Translations under genes and position numbers: made by a program
From: Devosia sp. Leaf420
GTDB taxonomy: Bacteria; Pseudomonadota; Alphaproteobacteria; Rhizobiales; Devosiaceae
DNA length: 64,000 nucleotides
Direction: 5' to 3'
NCBI RefSeq assembly: GCF_001425445.1
Contig: NZ_LMQU01000011.1
Span: 434,326-498,325 of the forward strand
In this document: one piece after another, positions 27,385 to 34,914 of the stretch
Numbering within the stretch: position 1 is the stretch's first letter
How the letters are laid out: every line of letters begins with the position of its first letter
The notes under the pieces: generated by a model
What the model was told of the DNA's origin: nothing
The model's input: the letters and a program-made list of their open reading frames with translations, nothing else
Databases searched by the model: none

Positions 27385-27505
27385 GTCCTCATCCTGAGGT
27401 GCTTGCCGGAGGCAAGCCTCGAAGGACGAGGGTGTGGTTCAAGGAGCGCGTGCCGCGTCCTCGTGGTTCGAGGCTACGCTGCGCTCCGCACCTCACCATG
27501 AGGAC
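27385..27505. repeat. Interspersed inverted repeat with 47-bp arms
   Basis: Arms 27385-27431 and 27459-27505 are imperfect inverted copies, both starting GTCCTCAT..TGAGGTGC on their own strand and ending in ..CCTCGAA..ACGAGG. Each arm also holds a small internal hairpin. This form recurs, as I recall, as a dispersed intergenic repeat in Hyphomicrobiales. It fills most of the 240-bp gap between two genes; I see no gene in that gap. Confidence 0.65.
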
Positions 27506-27598
27506 GACTATGCGTTACGATTTAGGGCGGTCTCTAAAGAACGGGGGCGTTATGCGCAAGGCGGCGTTTTGCAACGCGGCCTTGCAGCGCTTTCCCGC

Positions 27599-29083
27599 CT
27601 AAGCCGCGTCGCTGATCAGCCCCTCGGCCATGCCGTATTCGTGCAGCTTGCGGTAAAGCGTCGAGCGGCCGATCCCCAGCGCCCTTGCGACCCGCGACAT
27701 GCGGCCGCCGTGATAGTCGATGGCAAAGGCGATAGCCTCGCGCTCGATATCGCCAAGCGCGCGCAGATCCCCCGCTGAACTGAGGAAGCGATCCTGCATC
27801 GGCTCGATTTCTGGCTCAGGCCGCGGCCGAGCCGGAGCGGTATCGATATGAATGGGCGCCGCCAAGACCGGGGCGCGCTCGGTCGCGCGATACGCCTCAT
27901 CGCGGCCGGCAGCTTGCGCGAGAATCTGCGGAAAATCCTCGGGCTCAAGGAAAGCTGAGTCAGCGAGCACGATCGCGCGATAAATGGCGTTTTCGAGCTG
28001 GCGGACATTGCCCGGCCAATCGTAGGACGCGAGCAAATCAAGCGCCTTGGGCGTCACGCCGACGACGCGCTTGCCGGCTTCCGCCGAAAGGCGAGCGACG
28101 AAATGCGTCGTAAGATTTTGCAGGTCTTCCATACGCTCGCGCAACGGCGGCACATAGATCGGGAAAACATTGAGCCGGTAAAACAGGTCCTCGCGGAATT
28201 CGCCCGATTTGGCGAGGTTGAGGAGACGCCGATTGGTGGCCGATATCACCCGCACATTGACACGCTCTGACCGCGCCGCGCCGACCGGTTCGATCTCGCC
28301 CTCCTGCAAGGCGCGGAGCAGTTTGACCTGCGTTTCGAGCGGCAATTCGCCCACTTCATCGAGGAACAGCGTCCCGCCATGGGCTTCGGCAAATTTGCCC
28401 GTCTGGTCGGCAATGGCGCCGGTAAAGGCCCCCTTCTTGTGCCCGAAGAGCATGGATTCAACGAGATTGGGCGGGATGGCGCCGCAATTGACGGTGACGA
28501 ACGGTTTTCCCGCCCGATCGGACATGCCCTGAATGATGCGCGCGACCATTTCCTTGCCGACGCCGGTTTCGCCCTCGATGAGCACCGGGATCGGGCTTTT
28601 CGCCGCCTTGCCCGAAAGCGTCAGCACGCGGGCCATGGCCGGCGCCGTCGCGATCATGTCCGATTGGGTCAGCGTGCCACTGCGCTTGGCCGTGTCGGAG
28701 CGGATAGCCGCTTCGAGCGTATCGAGCTTCATCGCATTGCGCAGCGAGATGATAAGGCGCTCGGGCGAAACGGGTTTGACGAAATAGTCGGCGGCGCCCT
28801 GGCGCATGGCCGAGATGACAGTTTCGAGCGAGGCATTGGCCGTCTGGATGATCACCGGCGTGGTGAGTCCCTCGGCCCGCATCACCGACATGACCCCCAT
28901 GCCGTCGAGATCGGGCATGACCAGATCGAGGATCATCGCGCCGATCTTGCGATCGTCGCGCAGAATAGCGAGGGCTTGCTCGCCCCCCGTCGCCGTCAAT
29001 GGCTTGAAGCCGGCTCGATTGGCAATTTCGGCAGTAAGCCGGAGTTGGACCGGATCGTCATCGACCACAAGAACGCGCGTCAT
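27599..29083 (-). CDS. Sigma-54-dependent response regulator (NtrC family)
   Basis: A 494-residue activator with three domains. The receiver domain has phospho-acceptor Asp53 (MILDLVMPD) and an acidic cluster at the N-terminus (VVDDD). The AAA+ domain has Walker A GETGVGKE (171-178), the sigma-54-contact loop GAFTGA (218-223) and Walker B GGTLFLDEVGELP. The C-terminal Fis-type helix-turn-helix includes MSRVARALGIGRSTLYRKLHEYG. ATG 29083 begins the receiver domain. No histidine kinase gene is adjacent, so the cognate sensor is encoded elsewhere. The target genes are unknown. Confidence 0.92.
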   Translation of the reverse strand: MTRVLVVDDDPVQLRLTAEIANRAGFKPLTATGGEQALAILRDDRKIGAMILDLVMPDLDGMGVMSVMRAEGLTTPVIIQTANASLETVISAMRQGAADYFVKPVSPERLIISLRNAMKLDTLEAAIRSDTAKRSGTLTQSDMIATAPAMARVLTLSGKAAKSPIPVLIEGETGVGKEMVARIIQGMSDRAGKPFVTVNCGAIPPNLVESMLFGHKKGAFTGAIADQTGKFAEAHGGTLFLDEVGELPLETQVKLLRALQEGEIEPVGAARSERVNVRVISATNRRLLNLAKSGEFREDLFYRLNVFPIYVPPLRERMEDLQNLTTHFVARLSAEAGKRVVGVTPKALDLLASYDWPGNVRQLENAIYRAIVLADSAFLEPEDFPQILAQAAGRDEAYRATERAPVLAAPIHIDTAPARPRPEPEIEPMQDRFLSSAGDLRALGDIEREAIAFAIDYHGGRMSRVARALGIGRSTLYRKLHEYGMAEGLISDAA

Positions 29084-29234
29084 GCCTATCCCAAAGCTGA
29101 TTGCGGGCAAAAGGCACGAATCGTGTGTGCCGTTTTGGGAAGACAATGAAGAAACGGCCTTAAGAGGGTGTTAATCCTAAATATTTCGGCTTCGCTTTTG
29201 CTGGCGCCAACCATCGCGAAGGCGTTGCCATGCC

Positions 29235-29268
29235 CAAATAAAAAGGGCCGCGGAAAATCCGTGACCCT
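29235..29268 (-). terminator. Terminator after the leftward DUF465 gene
   Basis: On the minus strand an interrupted stem (AGGG...CGGA with TCCG...CCCT) is followed by TTTTTATTT. It lies just past the stop of the gene at 29301. Confidence 0.65.
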
Positions 29269-29300
29269 CAGAATTCAGTGATAGATGGTCGTCCGACCGA

Positions 29301-29474
29301 TTAGTGCTGCGCTTCGGAATAACGCGACAATTCGTCTTTTACTTCGAGCTTTTTTCGCTTCAGCGTGGAAACCATCAGGTCGTTATATTGGCGATTCTGC
29401 ATCTCTGCCTGAATCTGCCGGTCCAGTTCCTGGTGGCGCCGCTCCAGCGCTGCGATGTGGCCTTCAGTAGTCAT
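29301..29474 (-). CDS. DUF465 / YdcH family small coiled-coil protein
   Basis: A 57-residue, highly charged helical hairpin protein. The first helix is HIAALERRHQELDRQIQAEM, the second begins at LMVSTLKRKKLEVKDELSRY; the LKRKKLxxKDE motif is the DUF465 hallmark. ATG 29474 lies six bases after AAGGAG; an in-frame ATG six codons upstream is less likely. Function is unknown. It is divergent from a second DUF465 gene 147 bp away. Confidence 0.88.
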   Translation of the reverse strand: MTTEGHIAALERRHQELDRQIQAEMQNRQYNDLMVSTLKRKKLEVKDELSRYSEAQH

Positions 29475-29621
29475 AGACAACTCCTTAGACATCGTGGACG
29501 AGGACCATGGTCACAAATCTTTCATGGTTTGTCGAGCACAGATGGGCAGCTCATCGAAATCAGATGCAAAACAAAGTGTGATGCGTTAACCAAAGGTGAG
29601 TGGGAGCAGGGTTTTCCGGTC

Positions 29622-29837
29622 ATGCTGCAGCTCAGCAAGGAACAAGAGGCCCAACTCGGGCTGGAACTGGCGACAAAGCGGCAGGAGCATGCGGATCTTG
29701 ACGCGGCGATCCACACGCTGACGCAGTCGCAATTTTCCGACAAAATGCTCGTGCAGCGGCTCAAGAAGCGCAAATTGGCGCTGAAAGACCGCATTACCCA
29801 GCTCGAAAACATTTTACTGCCCGATATCATCGCCTGA
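29622..29837 (+). CDS. DUF465 / YdcH family small coiled-coil protein (second copy)
   Basis: A 71-residue protein with the same two-helix design: LELATKRQEHADLDAAIHTL, then MLVQRLKKRKLALKDRITQLEN. It lies upstream of purE on the same strand, an order I recall as common in Hyphomicrobiales. The start at ATG 29622 is supported by GAGCAGG upstream. Function is unknown. Confidence 0.85.
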   Translation: MLQLSKEQEAQLGLELATKRQEHADLDAAIHTLTQSQFSDKMLVQRLKKRKLALKDRITQLENILLPDIIA

Positions 29838-29925
29838 AAAGTCGCTGAGCGCCCCTCCCCGGCTTGAGCGGTCCCCGATTTTGAGCTAGATGCGGTTTTT
29901 GCGGAGCGGCAGGGGAGACACCGCC

Positions 29926-30417
29926 ATGCTCAAGCCACCTGTGGCCATCGTCATGGGCAGTCAATCGGACTGGCCGACCATGCGTCTTGCCGCCGAAACA
30001 CTCGAATCCCTTGAAATCGAATATGAGGCTCGGATCGTCTCGGCGCATCGGACGCCCGAGCGCTTGGTGGATTTTGCCACCAATGCCCGCGCCGAAGGCA
30101 TCAAGATCATCATCGCTGGGGCTGGCGGCGCCGCGCATCTGCCGGGCATGATCGCCGCGATGACACCGCTGCCCGTCTTCGGCGTGCCGGTGCGCTCCAA
30201 AGCACTCAGCGGGCTCGATAGCCTTTATTCCATCGTGCAGATGCCCGGCGGCATTCCCGTCGGCACGCTCGCCATCGGCGAGCCGGGCGCGATCAATGCC
30301 GCCCTTTTGGCTGCGGCCGTTCTGGCCCTCAATGATGACGAATTGGCCGACCGGCTCGACGCGCATCGCGAACGGCAGGCGAAGGCCGTGCCGCATTTCC
30401 CCTCCGATCTCGAGTAA
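29926..30417 (+). CDS. purE: N5-carboxyaminoimidazole ribonucleotide mutase
   Basis: A 163-residue class I PurE, which converts N5-CAIR to CAIR in purine synthesis. The motifs [24 protein letters not shown] (with the catalytic His) and [26 protein letters not shown] match the family closely. AGGGGAG precedes ATG 29926. It is followed after five bases by purK, whose product makes its substrate. Confidence 0.96.
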   Translation: MLKPPVAIVMGSQSDWPTMRLAAETLESLEIEYEARIVSAHRTPERLVDFATNARAEGIKIIIAGAGGAAHLPGMIAAMTPLPVFGVPVRSKALSGLDSLYSIVQMPGGIPVGTLAIGEPGAINAALLAAAVLALNDDELADRLDAHRERQAKAVPHFPSDLE

Positions 30418-30422
30418 AACTC

Positions 30423-31511
30423 TTGGCAGACACTTTTGCGGCGCTGCGCCCCGGCGCCACCATCGGCATTTTGGGCGGTGGCCAGTTGGGCCGGATGCTG
30501 GCCCTCGCGGCAGCAAAGCTTGGGCTCAAGAGCCACATCTATTGCCCCGATCCGCAAAGCCCCGCCTTTGACGTGACTCCACTGAAGACCGTCGCGGCAT
30601 ATGATGATGCATCTGCGCTGCGGGCCTTCGCGGCAGAGGTCGATGTCATCACCTATGAATTTGAGAATGTGCCGGCAGCGACGGCCGAAATTCTCGCAAG
30701 TTTGAAGCCGCTTCGGCCAGGCGCCAACGCCCTGGCGATCTCGCAGGATCGTTTGGCCGAGAAGAGCTTTCTGGCCTCGAAGAATATTCCGGTCGCGCCC
30801 TATCGCGCGGTTCATTCGCTCGATGAGCTCAATAACGCGATCTCGGCGATTGGCCTTCCCGCGGTTCTGAAGACGACGCGACTTGGCTATGACGGCAAGG
30901 GGCAGCGCGTGCTGCGGGCGCCGGAAGACGCCGCATCGGCCTTTGCCGATTTAAAGCCGCATCCGCTGGTGCTCGAAGGTTTTGTGGATTTCGAAAAGGA
31001 AATCTCCGTCGTCGTAGCCCGCGGCGCGGATGGCACCGTGCGGGCGTTCGATTCAGCCGAAAATGTCCATCGCGACCATATTCTCTTCACCTCGACGGTT
31101 CCAGCCGAGATTGCGCCGGGCATTGCCAAACATGCGGCCATGCTCGCCAAGGTCATCGTCGTTGCGCTCGATTATGTCGGGGTGCTTGGCGTCGAATTTT
31201 TCGTCGTCGGCGGCGAGCGCCCGAGCCTCGTCGTCAACGAGATCGCACCCCGCGTCCATAATTCCGGCCACTGGACTGAAGCAGTGTGCCTCACCGACCA
31301 GTTCGAACAGCACATCCGCGCCGTTGCCGGCTGGCCGCTCGGCGATCCGCAGCGCTATGCCGATGTGGTCATGCAGAACCTGATCGGCGACGAGGTCGAT
31401 ATTGTCCCCGGCGGCATCGATGGCGATACCCAACCCCACCTCTACGGCAAAACTGAAGCACGGCCGGGTCGAAAGATGGGTCACATCAATCGGATCGTGC
31501 GGGCGAACTAG
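30423..31511 (+). CDS. purK: 5-(carboxyamino)imidazole ribonucleotide synthase
   Basis: A 362-residue ATP-grasp enzyme that carboxylates AIR with ATP and bicarbonate to N5-CAIR. The N-terminal GILGGGQLGRMLA loop, the ATP-grasp segment LKTTRLGYDGKGQ, the lid VLEGFVDFEKEISVVVAR and the metal-binding NEIAPRVHNSGHWT are all present. The start is TTG 30423, as no ATG fits the N-terminus. It forms an operon with purE. Confidence 0.95.
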   Translation: MADTFAALRPGATIGILGGGQLGRMLALAAAKLGLKSHIYCPDPQSPAFDVTPLKTVAAYDDASALRAFAAEVDVITYEFENVPAATAEILASLKPLRPGANALAISQDRLAEKSFLASKNIPVAPYRAVHSLDELNNAISAIGLPAVLKTTRLGYDGKGQRVLRAPEDAASAFADLKPHPLVLEGFVDFEKEISVVVARGADGTVRAFDSAENVHRDHILFTSTVPAEIAPGIAKHAAMLAKVIVVALDYVGVLGVEFFVVGGERPSLVVNEIAPRVHNSGHWTEAVCLTDQFEQHIRAVAGWPLGDPQRYADVVMQNLIGDEVDIVPGGIDGDTQPHLYGKTEARPGRKMGHINRIVRAN

Positions 31512-31601
31512 TTTTCATCACGCTTTTCGCGGAGGGTTTTCTAACCGCCAGCGAAACGCGTCGCTCCTATCCTTGTCCTCGAAGACCTCCCACCCACTGC
31601 A

Positions 31602-31689
31602 CTTCCCTCGGGCTTGACCCGAGGGCCAGTGCGGGAGCCACAAACATTCAGACGTGGGGGAGTGGCCCTCGGGTCAAGCCCAAGGGAAG
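31602..31689. repeat. Inverted repeat with 29-bp arms after purK
   Basis: Arms 31602-31630 and 31661-31689 match as inverted copies at 27 of 29 positions, around a CCTCGGGCTTGACCCGAGG-type palindrome in each arm. It lies between the convergent purK and hydrolase genes and could serve as a bidirectional terminator. The rest of the 233-bp gap shows no gene. Confidence 0.65.
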
Positions 31690-31744
31690 CCCGGTGGGAA
31701 CTAGACGCCTCGGAGGCAGACTATCCCCTCAGGAACGGTAAAAA

Positions 31745-32437
31745 CTACCGCGCCAACCATTCGCGCATAGCGGTCGCCACCGCCTGTGGCGCTTCGAGCG
31801 TCGGGATGTGGCCGGCATTGGCAAAAATGGCGAGCTTGGCCTCTGGGATCATCGCCGCCATTTCCTCTGACAGTTCAGGCGGGATCAGCTTGTCCTCGGC
31901 CCCGACGCCGACCAAGGTCGGCACCGCAATTTGCCCGAGGAACGGCCGGGAATCGATCCGGGTCATGATCGCGTTTTGCTGGCGCAGATAGACTTCGGAC
32001 TCGACGCGCAGCGTCATCGCATGGACCGCTTCGGCGATGGCGCTATCGAGATGGATCGGCGCCAATAGGTTCGGCAGGCCCATGCGGGAGACGAGCGCCG
32101 ACTTGCCTTGGCGGACGAGTTCCATTTCGGTCCGGCGTGCGGTCTTGCGCTCTTCGCTATCGGGCCGCGCATTGGTATCGAGTAGGGCGAGATGGGTCAC
32201 GCGCTCGGGCGCCTGACGGATGATCTCGAGAACCACATAGCCGCCCATCGAAAGCCCCGCGAGGGCAAAGCGCGGCGGCGCCGCGGCAAGGATCCGCGCA
32301 GCCATTCCAGCAACGCTATCGTCGCGCGAAACGTCGGCCACCACCGGCGCCACGCGCTCGTCGAGACGCTCGATCACGGCATGCCAGAGATAGGCATCGC
32401 AGCGAAGGCCGGGGACGAGGACGAGCGGCTGGAACAT
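31745..32437 (-). CDS. Alpha/beta hydrolase
   Basis: A 230-residue cytoplasmic alpha/beta-hydrolase. The nucleophile is Ser63 in LAGLSMGGYV, the acid lies in GVGAEDKLIPP and the His in NAGHIPTLEAP. There is no signal peptide. Similar proteins are annotated as haloperoxidase-like or lactonase-like hydrolases, but no substrate can be read from the sequence. It is convergent with purK. Confidence 0.82.
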   Translation of the reverse strand: MFQPLVLVPGLRCDAYLWHAVIERLDERVAPVVADVSRDDSVAGMAARILAAAPPRFALAGLSMGGYVVLEIIRQAPERVTHLALLDTNARPDSEERKTARRTEMELVRQGKSALVSRMGLPNLLAPIHLDSAIAEAVHAMTLRVESEVYLRQQNAIMTRIDSRPFLGQIAVPTLVGVGAEDKLIPPELSEEMAAMIPEAKLAIFANAGHIPTLEAPQAVATAMREWLAR

Positions 32438-32695
32438 GGTGGTCTCCCTAAGTCAGGCAAGACGTAGAATGCCGGCTTGCTGCGAGCAAGACAGTGATGG
32501 CGCTCGCGTTGGTTGAGCGCAGGAGTCTTGAGCCAGTTTTGGGCGGTATTCCGGCGGCTTTTACAGTGGACAGAGCCGCAATCTTACTCTATAGACCCCG
32601 CCACGGTGACCGGCGCTGCTGGTCGGCGACGTGGCTCTGCGGCTCCGGCGCTTCCATCCTAGCACATTGCCAAGTTTTGAAGGGGCAGTTGACCT

Positions 32696-32923
32696 TTGCA
32701 AGTAGTCGTTCGCGATAATAACGTTGACCAGGCGCTGCGCGCCCTGAAGAAGAAGCTGCAGCGCGAAGGCGTCTTCCGCGAAATGAAGCTGCGCAACTAT
32801 TACGAGAAGCCCTCTGAAAAGAAGGCTCGCCAGAAGGCCGAGGCCGTCCGTCGCGCCCGCAAGCTGGCTCGCAAGCGCGCACAGCGCGAAGGCTTGATTG
32901 CAGCGCCACCGGCGCGCAACTAG
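32696..32923 (+). CDS. rpsU: Small ribosomal subunit protein S21 (copy 1)
   Basis: A 75-residue basic protein matching bS21 throughout: [17 protein letters not shown], the GVFREMKLR core and a long Arg/Lys/Ala tail ([15 protein letters not shown]). S21 sits near the 30S platform and helps initiation. The start is TTG 32696, preceded by AAGGGG; the second S21 copy in this window also starts with TTG. An intrinsic terminator follows at once. Confidence 0.95.
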   Translation: MQVVVRDNNVDQALRALKKKLQREGVFREMKLRNYYEKPSEKKARQKAEAVRRARKLARKRAQREGLIAAPPARN

Positions 32924-32950
32924 GTTTTGCGAACAGTCTGAATTTGAAAG

Positions 32951-32980
32951 CGCCGCCCTTCGGGGTGGCGTTTTTGTTTT
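32951..32980 (+). terminator. Rho-independent terminator of rpsU
   Basis: CGCCGCCC-TTCG-GGGTGGCG forms an eight-pair stem with a UUCG tetraloop, followed by TTTTTGTTTT. Confidence 0.92.
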
Positions 32981-33150
32981 GGCGCCAGGATTTCGCACAG
33001 GCAGCGGGCGAGCCGACTTGTCCCCTGCCCTAACAAACCCCTTCACAAAAGCATAAAACCTTCAGCGTTAACCTTATTCCTTACCCCGTCGTTAAGACCT
33101 TCGGACGATTTTGGGCCTTGATGTTAAGGCTCATTTTCGACGAGGCCCGA

Positions 33151-33831
33151 ATGAAACGCTCAGCCATTGTGATGTCAGCCCTTCTGACGCTTACCGCGTC
33201 TGCGAGCGCAGCCGACCTGGGCTGGAACGGCGGCGGCGCCCCCGCTACGTCCACCATGTTTTCCTCCACGTCCGTTGCGGATTGGAACGGCTTTTATGCC
33301 GGCGTAAACGGCGGCTACCTCTGGGGCAATACTACCACCAGCCCCGCGATCAACAATACCAACAATAACAGCTCCGGCTGGACCGCCGGCGGCCAGCTCG
33401 GCTTCAACATGGATATGGGCGGCTTCGTCGTCGGCGCTGAAGCCGATCTGCAGTGGGCCAACCTTGCCTATAGCGAGCCACTCGGCAATGGCAGCACGTT
33501 CGAGAGCAAGCTCGATATGTTCGGCACCGCCCGCGCTCGCGCCGGTGGCACTTTCGGTCAGGTCATGCCCTTCGTGACCCTCGGCGCCGCCTTCGGTCGC
33601 GGCACGTCCCAGGTCCTCAATGGTGGCGTCACCACCTCCCAGAACGCCACCCATTTCGGCTGGACCGCCGGTGTCGGTATCGAGGCCAAGGCCACCGACA
33701 ATCTCTCGGTCAAGGCCGAGTACCTCTATGTCGATCTCGGCAACCAGACCTATAACGGTCTCCCCGGCGGCAGCCGCGAAATCGGCCAGCGCTTCAGCGT
33801 CATCCGCGCCGGTGTCAATTACGCGTTCTAA
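33151..33831 (+). CDS. Outer membrane beta-barrel protein (Omp25/Omp31-like)
   Basis: A 226-residue porin-like protein. The signal peptide covers residues 1-21 (ALLTLTASASA). The mature part starts with a short linker, then VADWNGFYAGVNGGYLWGN, the entry motif of the Omp25/Omp31 family, followed by alternating amphipathic strands and a C-terminal Phe (VRAGVNYAF-type end, here IRAGVNYAF) required for outer-membrane assembly. ATG 33151 follows GAGG. Eight strands are expected. Such proteins anchor the envelope and act as small porins. Confidence 0.9.
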   Translation: MKRSAIVMSALLTLTASASAADLGWNGGGAPATSTMFSSTSVADWNGFYAGVNGGYLWGNTTTSPAINNTNNNSSGWTAGGQLGFNMDMGGFVVGAEADLQWANLAYSEPLGNGSTFESKLDMFGTARARAGGTFGQVMPFVTLGAAFGRGTSQVLNGGVTTSQNATHFGWTAGVGIEAKATDNLSVKAEYLYVDLGNQTYNGLPGGSREIGQRFSVIRAGVNYAF

Positions 33832-33875
33832 TCGCGCTTAACCGCGCGTCGATGTTAACGGAATGCTAACAGAAC

Positions 33876-33912
33876 AAGGCTCGCAGATAGCACTGCGGGC
33901 CTTATCTGTTTT
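33876..33912 (+). terminator. Terminator after the outer membrane protein gene
   Basis: An 11-bp stem (AAGGCTCGCAG with CTGCGGGCCTT, one G-U pair) and a six-base loop are followed by the T-rich ATCTGTTTT. Confidence 0.75.
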
Positions 33913-33918
33913 AGTCCC

Positions 33919-34902
33919 GTGGAGAACGTTTCTCGATTGCCGAACATTCGACCTCCACAAAATATCTCCGCCGATGTGAGCCTGATCGCCCATTGCGACT
34001 GGAGCAAAACTCCATCCAAACGCTGGATGAGCCTCGCTTGCCGGACAGACAGCGGCTGGCAAATTACCGCACCCGAACCCGTCGGCAGCACCGAAACACT
34101 CTTCGAAAGACTGGCCAAACGAAAGCGCAAAAGCGGCGCGCTTCTTATAGGCGTCGATTTTTCGATAGGTTTACCAGCAGCTTACGCTAAAGCTGCCGGT
34201 ATAACGGACTTTCGAGAATTCTTGAATTCCATCGTAGAGGGCAAGTGGCCGACCTGGCTCGACGTCGCCACAACGCCTCAAGAAATCGGAATTCACCGCC
34301 CCTTCTATCCCGCACGCCCCGGCAACGCGAAGCGAGCCCATCTCCTCGCCGCGCTAGGCCTAACGGCCTGGGATGACCTCCTCCGCCTCTGCGAACGCGC
34401 CAGCAACGAACGACCAGCCGCCGCAAGCCTCTTCTGGACCATGGGCGGCAACCAAGTTGGCAAAGCCGCCATCTCCGGCTGGCAGGAGCTCATCATTCCC
34501 AACCTCGATCGCATCGCACTATGGCCCTTCGACGGGCCTTTGCACGAGCTTGTCCGGACCAATGACATTGTCATCGCTGAAACTTATCCCGGCGATATCT
34601 ATAGCCAAATCGGCTTTCCCAAACGCGGCTGGAGCAAGCGAAAGCAAGGCGATCGCGTCAGATTTGCCGATAGTTTCGCCCAATGGTTCATGGAAAAACC
34701 CCACGTGAAGCCAGGCGCAATACTGCCATTGATCGCGACGGGCTTCGGCGAAGACCCGCATGCGGAAGACCGCTTCGATTCTCTTGTCGGTCTAATTGGC
34801 ATAATCGATGTGGTCGACGGAGGGCGCTATGACGGCGCGCCGGATACCCCGCAAATCAGCGAGATCGAGGGCTGGATGCTTGGTCATCGGCGAAGCGGAT
34901 AG
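33919..34902 (+). CDS. DUF429-like predicted RNase H-fold protein
   Basis: A 327-residue cytoplasmic protein of uncertain function. The N-terminal HCDWSKTPSKRWMS strand, LLIGVDFSIGLP with a conserved Asp, IAETYPGDIYSQIG, and a final DRFDSLVGLIGIIDV fit the pattern of DUF429 proteins, which are predicted to have an RNase H-like nuclease fold. The family assignment is from motif resemblance only. The start is uncertain: GTG 33919 gives the longest form, while GTG 33976 lies just before the first conserved strand. It is convergent with the giant autotransporter gene. Confidence 0.6.
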   Translation: MENVSRLPNIRPPQNISADVSLIAHCDWSKTPSKRWMSLACRTDSGWQITAPEPVGSTETLFERLAKRKRKSGALLIGVDFSIGLPAAYAKAAGITDFREFLNSIVEGKWPTWLDVATTPQEIGIHRPFYPARPGNAKRAHLLAALGLTAWDDLLRLCERASNERPAAASLFWTMGGNQVGKAAISGWQELIIPNLDRIALWPFDGPLHELVRTNDIVIAETYPGDIYSQIGFPKRGWSKRKQGDRVRFADSFAQWFMEKPHVKPGAILPLIATGFGEDPHAEDRFDSLVGLIGIIDVVDGGRYDGAPDTPQISEIEGWMLGHRRSG

Positions 34903-34914
34903 TTCAGAAATCGC

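Noticed and set aside
27399-27602. A 67-codon plus-strand gene after the ABC-F gene
   Set aside because: It runs through the interspersed inverted repeat and has no ribosome binding site.
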